NCBI RefSeq assembly: GCF_024679095.1
Contig: NW_026112152.1
Span: 40,001 to 104,000, forward strand
Length of the DNA stretch: 64,000 nt
Source: Eriocheir sinensis
Taxonomy: Eukaryota; Arthropoda; Malacostraca; Decapoda; Varunidae
Reading direction: 5' to 3'
Shown here in pieces: positions 58,855-64,000 of the stretch (within the stretch, counting starts at the first letter, position 1; each line of letters starts with the position of its first letter). The position numbers were made by a program, and so were the translations under genes. Under the pieces are notes generated by a model. That model was not told the DNA's origin, made no database searches, and saw only the letters and a program-made list of their open reading frames with translations.

Positions 58855-60310
58855 ATGGAAGGTGAATGTGCATTCTGTAGTGAGCCCCTTTCCAATGGAT
58901 CCCAGGTGACCAAATTAGGAGACAAAGGGGTCGCAGGAATTATCAAGACCAGTGCTTTGAACAACGATGATGTACAAGTTCAATCAGGGCAATTCGTGCA
59001 TACAAAATGTCGGAGAGATTATGACAGAGATGGTGGGAGACGTAAACGTCCATTAATAGTGGAAAAACACCAGAGTCTTCGATCGAGCGAACCAACATTT
59101 TGCTTTAAAGGACAGTGCCTGTTTTGTGGGTTTGGGGACAAATATCAAGGAAAGCAAAAAGATCACTTGCTCATTCCTGTTCGAACAATAATTTTCCAGG
59201 AAACTGTGATGACCGTGGTGATAAGTGGTCAGAAACTGTATTGATGAGAATTAGCTGTGTCCATGACCTACATGCCGCTGATGCGGTTTATCATCAGCTA
59301 TGCAATGTGAACTTTAGAACATTAAAACAGACTCCTGTGTGCTTTCAGCGTAACTGTGATAGCAACTCTAGTGTGAAAAAACGAAAAAGAGGGAGACCTG
59401 TAGGTACTGACAGAGAGGAGGCATTTCTGAAAGTCGTTGATGATCTTGAGGCTAACGATGAAGAACTCACAACCGTCCAGGACCTTATTCTGCAGATGGC
59501 AGACAGGTTACAGGAATCTGAATCTGAAAGCGAAGCATATGGCGTAACACACATGAAAGAAATCCTCAGGCAACATTTCGGGGACAAAATTGTGATTGCA
59601 GAAGTGAATGGAAAGAAAAATGTTGTAACATTTAGGCAGAAAGCTTCATCAATTATTAGCGACTTTTACAGTCAGCCTAGGGGAACAGATCTAGAAGCTG
59701 AGAAGCTTCGGTTAATTGAGGCAACTGTTGTTAATTAAATCTGACATTAAGTCCATTGTTCAGAGTAAAGATCTCTACCCAACCACTTTAGAAATGAACT
59801 CTGTTCAGGAAACGTCTGCCTTTTTGCCAAACACTTTGCGACATTTCTTGGACTGTCTGTTTGTTGGAAAAAATAAAGATGTCAAAGCACTCAAAGTGTC
59901 ATCCATAGGACAGGCTCTCATGCAAGCAACTAGGCCCAAGGTTCTGTTAGCCTTTGCAGCTAGGCTTAGGGGTGCAGATGCATTCACACTTTGCTTCGTT
60001 TTCTTGTTGATTGTTTGTACAAACATGGATTTTGCTGTTCCTATTCTGAAATTCAGAATTACCAGAGAAGTGCTGCCACTCAAAGCGGAACAGATATCCC
60101 TGGTTATATACCAGGTCATTTCATACAGTATGCTGCTGACAACGTTGACCACAACATTCGCACATTAGATGGCAGTGGTACTTTTCATGGAATGGGTACA
60201 CTCGCAAACATCACTCCCAAGGTAGCAAGTGCATCTGTTATTAAGAGGGTAACTGTGACTGCTAAGGACACCAAAGGGATTGCTCCAAGTTGTAAGGTGC
60301 AATTGTAGAG
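58855..60310 (+). pseudogene. Transposon protein of an uncharacterised invertebrate family, frame-shifted
   Basis: Four overlapping open pieces in order: 58855-59200 (MEGECAFCSEPLSNGSQ, VHTKCRRDYDR, CFKGQCLFCGFGDKY; a C2-type zinc pair arrangement), 59190-59738 (ISCVHDLHAADAVYHQLCN, KKRKRGRPVGTDREEAF), 59745-60000 (LYPTTLEMNSVQ) and 59991-60308 (QYAADNVDHNIRTLDGSGTF, HGMGTLANITP). I recall similar uncharacterised proteins in cnidarians and arthropods. The ADNVDHNIRTLDG block holds acidic residues that could be catalytic. At least three frame changes. Confidence 0.6.
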
Positions 60311-60876
60311 CCGGTTGCAGCACAAGACATTGTGGATGCAAGAAATTGACTATTCCTTGCACGGCAGCATGTGGAGAATGCAAAGGCATTTGTGAAAATA
60401 AGGAAGAAGTAGATGATGAGACTGATGACATTTAGCTATGTATTAGACTGATATTAAATCATAGGCCAACGCATAAATTGCAAACAACCTTAGTTAGTAA
60501 CATAAGTAATCTATTCTACTTTATTGCATTTTTAATATAATTATTATATTTTTGGGCTAAAAGGGTTATTATTCTCCTGAATTGGGCCGTAAACCCTAAA
60601 ATCCATATTTCTGGAAGATTAACATGAAATGATCAAGGAAACAAAATAATAGGTTCCTATTGTAAAAAATAATGATTTATTCTCAGATATATACTAAAAA
60701 GGTTGCTATATTTTCTTCCTAAACCTTCAATCTACAGTGTGAAAATCATAATTTTCCAATGCTTGGATTATGGGATTTTTAATATGTTATTTCTATCACA
60801 AAAACACACTAAATGCAGGCAGTTTCATTTCTTTTGCAATTAGTGGTGGGTCAAACCCTACTTTTACTGGACTATA

Positions 60877-62326
60877 TTTCTGGGGCTACAGAAATGTTTT
60901 TGGTATCAATCGACGGCAAAATGAAAGGGCTATATTTTGTAGTAAGCGACCGGCTCAAAAACAGACTCGAAATAAATCGAATAAATTCGCAAAAACGGCT
61001 CTGAAAAAACTATTTTTGAGTTCCCATCCTTGAAACCCACTCATTTTTTAGAATGTCATAAAACTTATTTAACAAATACTTTAGCCCTACCAATGTGCTT
61101 TCCAATATGATGCATAACATTTCCCTACTCCCAGTAGTTTCGTCCCTAGATCTCAAAACGCAAACCCTTTTGAGAGCGATTTTGACAAACTCAGACACTT
61201 TGCCGTTTTTGTCTAGTGTGGCACTGCTATTGCCTCTTGAAGACTGTAATTTGGCTTGTAGCCCCTCGTGGCAATGTAGTTTGACCAGCTCGAAGCATAT
61301 TTTGATAACTCGATTCCAAGTTTGTCGTCGAGCCGTCACAAAATAGCCTGCTTTTCGGCCTTTTGCCGCGATTTGGACATGTTCTAGGCCTTTGCTTATA
61401 ACTTTTTTTTATTGATTTAGTGCTTTTAAATTTATTTTCTGATTATTAATCTGTATTAATAGAGCTTTAATTTGCCACCAAGCACGCTTTCCTAGTTTCA
61501 GTATTTTTGCTCGAGCTTGACCAGAAGTCGCGACGAAAATTCGCCGAATCTGACTCATTTCACGCGCCGCGACGAAAAAACTTCCTGGCGCCACAAAAAT
61601 TAATACATCTGCATAAACATTCATACATGAACACTTCAATATGTTGACTATCTTGTATTAAGGCCATTTTAAGATATCTATATGAAAAGCTACTTTTTTA
61701 TATATAATCATTTCACTATATAAATCAACCTATATTAAGCCTTATTATACGTGTTATTTTTTTTTTTAGCATCCAACCCTATTTCTTCCCATTTATGAAT
61801 AATACATTTAATTTGCTTTCTTTTGATTCCAAATATGAATGTATATATGTATGTGTGACGGCTCGACGACAAACTTGGAATCGAGCTATCAAAAAATCCT
61901 TCGAACTGGTCAAAGTACATTGCCAAGAGGGGCTACATGCCAAGTTACAGCCTTCTAGAGGCATTAACAAGGCCACACTAGACAAAAACGGCAAAGAGTC
62001 TGGATTTCGTCAAAATCGCTCTCAAAAGGGTTTACATTTCGAGCTCTAGCGACGAAACTACTGGGAGTCGGGAAATGTTATGCATCATATTGGAAAGCAC
62101 ATTGGTAGGGCTAAAGTATTTGTTAAATAAGTTTTTTGAAATTCTCAAAAAATGAGCAGGTTTCAAGGTTGGGAACTCAATTTTTTTTTTCAGAGCCGTT
62201 TTTCGCGAATTTATTCGATTTTTTACCCTTTCGAGTCTGTTTTTGAGCTCAGTCGCTTACTACAAAATGTAGCCCTTTCATTTTGCCGTCGATTGATACG
62301 AAAAACATTTCTGTAGCCCAGAAATA
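60877..62326. repeat. Large inverted repeat, arms about 465 bp
   Basis: 60877-61341 is repeated in inverse at 61853-62326 with few differences. Shared words include TTTCTGGGCTACAGAAATG-like, GCCCTACCAATGTGCTTTCC, TTTTGTCTAGTGTGGC and TTTGTCGTCGAGCCGTCACA. The loop is 61342-61852. Confidence 0.85.
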
Positions 62327-62790
62327 AGGGAGTTATGGCGATTCGCACCAAAGCGGTTGATTTTCCAAAATTCGTGGCTTAATGACAGGGCTGGCAAGTT
62401 TCCGGATTTGTAGGGTTCACTGCCTGAACTATATTCACCCCTACGCCGATGACTCGACGCTGCACTACCCGATCAACATCATTTAACACAAGACACTTCC
62501 AATGGGAACATGACTCAAGGCTGGACGCTACAGGACGCTTAACTCTGACCTTGATGTCATTTTTGAATGGGCACAAGGAGCTTGGTGTCCTTTATTATCT
62601 CCAAAAAATCAATGCCACCTAGACACAATTATAATAACATACCAAACACCTACCCGGCTCCTATTCTTGACAACACTGATATATTTCCTTTCTTCTACAC
62701 TCAAATATTATGTCTTTCCAGAACTCAGGAAACTTAACTGGGAACTTTTATATTTCATCTCTTGCTGCCTTCCTGATTATAGCAAGGTTC

Positions 62791-62955
62791 ATAGTCACGC
62801 GCTGGGTACTGACGGGATTCACACACCACACACCCCATCACCCTTGCTCAAGGGGACAGTAATTAACTGCCCTTGTCAGCGGAAAAATCCCGATCTGAAC
62901 GAGGCTCGAACTTCAGCCTGCCAGGGCAGAGCTTTATCCACTGAGCTACTGGAAC

Positions 62956-62956
<1 letters not shown>
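62791..62956 (-). mobile_element. SINE family 2 copy (minus), 3'-shortened
   Basis: Minus-strand head CCAGTAGCTCAGTGGATAAA and B box GGTTCGAGCCT-like (AAGTTCGAGCCTCG), then CAAGGGCAGTTAATTACTG and CCCCTTGAGCAAGGGTGATG. A (GT)n adjoins the head. Confidence 0.75.

Positions 62957-63004
<48 letters not shown>
62957..63004. repeat. (GT)n between two SINE 2 copies
   Basis: On the minus strand this is the (AC)n tail of the copy at 63005-63283 and lies directly before the head of the next copy. Confidence 0.9.
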
Positions 63005-63007
<3 letters not shown>

Positions 63008-63281
63008 TCACCACGGCTTGATCACGAGTTTCACTCGCAATCGCCAACCACGAGACAGACGAGCAAGCGTATGCTCATCAGGGCCCAGCTGATGCTCATT
63101 ATAGCTAGTCGATCTCTGGGTACTGTTATGAACTCTCACACCACACATTTCATCCCCCTTGCTCAAGGGGGGAAAGTAACCACTCCTCGTCAGCGGAAAG
63201 ATTCCGGCCTGAGCGGGGCTCGAACTGCCGCCTGTCAGGCCTTGATGCGTGGCAGCGCACTAACGGACTGAGCTACGGAGT

Positions 63282-63283
<2 letters not shown>
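63005..63283 (-). mobile_element. SINE family 2 copy (minus), complete
   Basis: Minus-strand head TCCGTAGCTCAGTCCG, B box AGTTCGAGCCCCG, body CCCCTTGAGCAAGGGGGATG and CAGAGATCGACTAGCTATAA, tail CGTGGTGAATTACAC then (AC)n. Confidence 0.82.

Positions 63284-63331
<48 letters not shown>
63284..63331. repeat. (GT)n between SINE 1 and SINE 2
   Basis: About 24 units. On the minus strand it follows the SINE 1 end GCAACATAAAC and precedes the SINE 2 head. Confidence 0.9.
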
Positions 63332-63334
<3 letters not shown>

Positions 63335-63660
63335 ATGTTGCGGCCTATTGCGCCGGTAGGCTTCTTCCCGGTGGGGCCTGATGGTCGGCCCAAGTCTTCT
63401 TCGCGGTGGGGCCTCATGGTCGGCCCAGCCCGTTCTGGCGTAGGCGAGTGTTTATAGTTGCGCCATCTTGTATTGGCTCATGTTGCCCCCCGGAACTCGT
63501 TCTTGATTCGCTTGGACGGCTTCTTCTAGAGTCCGGGTTGATGGATGGTCTTCAGGACAGCATGTGGGTAGTTTTAAGCCACTCGGCGGTGACTGAACCC
63601 GCGTCGTCCATCACGCGGTGAATGTGGGCCCAGCACGCTACCAGTTCGGCCACCGCCTAC
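63335..63660 (-). mobile_element. SINE family 1 copy (minus) with an (AC)n tail
   Basis: Head near 63660 (GGCGGTGGCCGAACTGG on the minus strand), body with CATCAACCCGGACTCTAG and CATGAGGCCCCACCG. The end reads AGGCCGCAACATAAAC and then (AC)n instead of poly-A. Confidence 0.8.
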
Positions 63661-63661
63661 C

Positions 63662-64000
<339 letters not shown>

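Larger units (their letters stand above)
58474..62421 (+). mobile_element. hAT-ended DNA transposon with an internal inverted repeat
   Basis: Left end CAGTGACATC; inverted right end (C)AGTGAACCCT. Similarity strengthens inward (ATTAAGCC.CGAATTTTGG, AATCAACCGCTTT, CGCCATAACTCCCTTATT). The host LINE words GCCTGAAC stand at 58466-58473 and again at 62422-62429, a 7-8 bp duplication. The element carries a protein-coding region (58855-60310) and then a large inverted repeat (60877-61341 against 61853-62326) that looks like a shorter relative inserted at, or fused to, its right end. Confidence 0.7.
58340..62770 (+). mobile_element. Jockey-like LINE fragment split by a hAT-ended transposon
   Basis: 58340-58473 matches 6140-6260 of the nested copy (GTAGATGGTCACTTCTA, TCTATCTCCCACTACCC). 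62430-62770 continues it (CCTACGCCGATGACTCGACG, CTCAAGGCTGGACGCTACAG, GGTGTCCTTTATTATC). Joining the two across the insertion gives the expected LINE order. Confidence 0.75.

Overview
The window looks like nuclear DNA of an arthropod, most likely a decapod crustacean. The grounds are intron-rich genes with GT/AG splice sites, very dense microsatellites ((AC)n, (AT)n, (GA)n, (TAG)n, (TTA)n), CR1/Jockey-type LINEs, tRNA-derived SINEs, several DNA-transposon superfamilies, and a short interstitial run of the arthropod telomere motif (TTAGG)n. No bacterial operon, rRNA gene, functional tRNA gene or CRISPR array is visible.

Two host genes can be pieced together, both on the minus strand. (1) At 776-34392 lie exons of a synaptonemal-complex protein 2 (SYCP2/SYCP2L)-like gene. 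Successive exons join in phase across an ARM-like segment and the start of the Spt16-like domain; the 3' part runs off the left edge. (2) At 42082-57946 lies a complete eight-exon model for a Tan-like enzyme (peptidase C45 / acyl-CoA:isopenicillin N acyltransferase-like family). All exon phases agree, 1242 nt give 413 aa, and the Gly-Cys autoproteolysis site is present. The first exon is the least certain part.

Nearly everything else is repeats filling the introns. From left to right: a train of SINE and LINE copies joined by (AC)n (3119-11040), holding a nested Jockey-like LINE and a nested hAT foldback element; a nested stack in the 16-kb SYCP2-like intron (a pogo/Tigger-like shell containing an env-bearing Ty3/gypsy element with identical LTRs, a Mutator-like transposon and a hAT MITE); a CR1-like LINE splitting a 56-bp minisatellite; a hAT transposase relic; a second CR1-like LINE and an SGNH-type ORF1; a repeat full of AGGTCA half-sites; a TIR transposon with one stop in its ORF (46501-48214); a second hAT foldback copy carrying a Tc1 element; and a 3.9-kb hAT-ended transposon inserted in a Jockey-like fragment (58474-62421).

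The most noteworthy element is the errantivirus-like LTR retrotransposon at 11940-20892. Its two 371-bp LTRs appear identical and its env ORF is open over 565 codons. The gag zinc-knuckle ORF and protease share a frame separated only by UGA, pol changes frame three times, and the 5' leader carries a 50-bp tandem array open in all three frames. Several transposons here have exact or near-exact target-site duplications readable by eye (8 bp, 8 bp, 7-8 bp and 9 bp), so the order of nesting can be reconstructed. All family names rest on motif recognition by eye; no database search was run.
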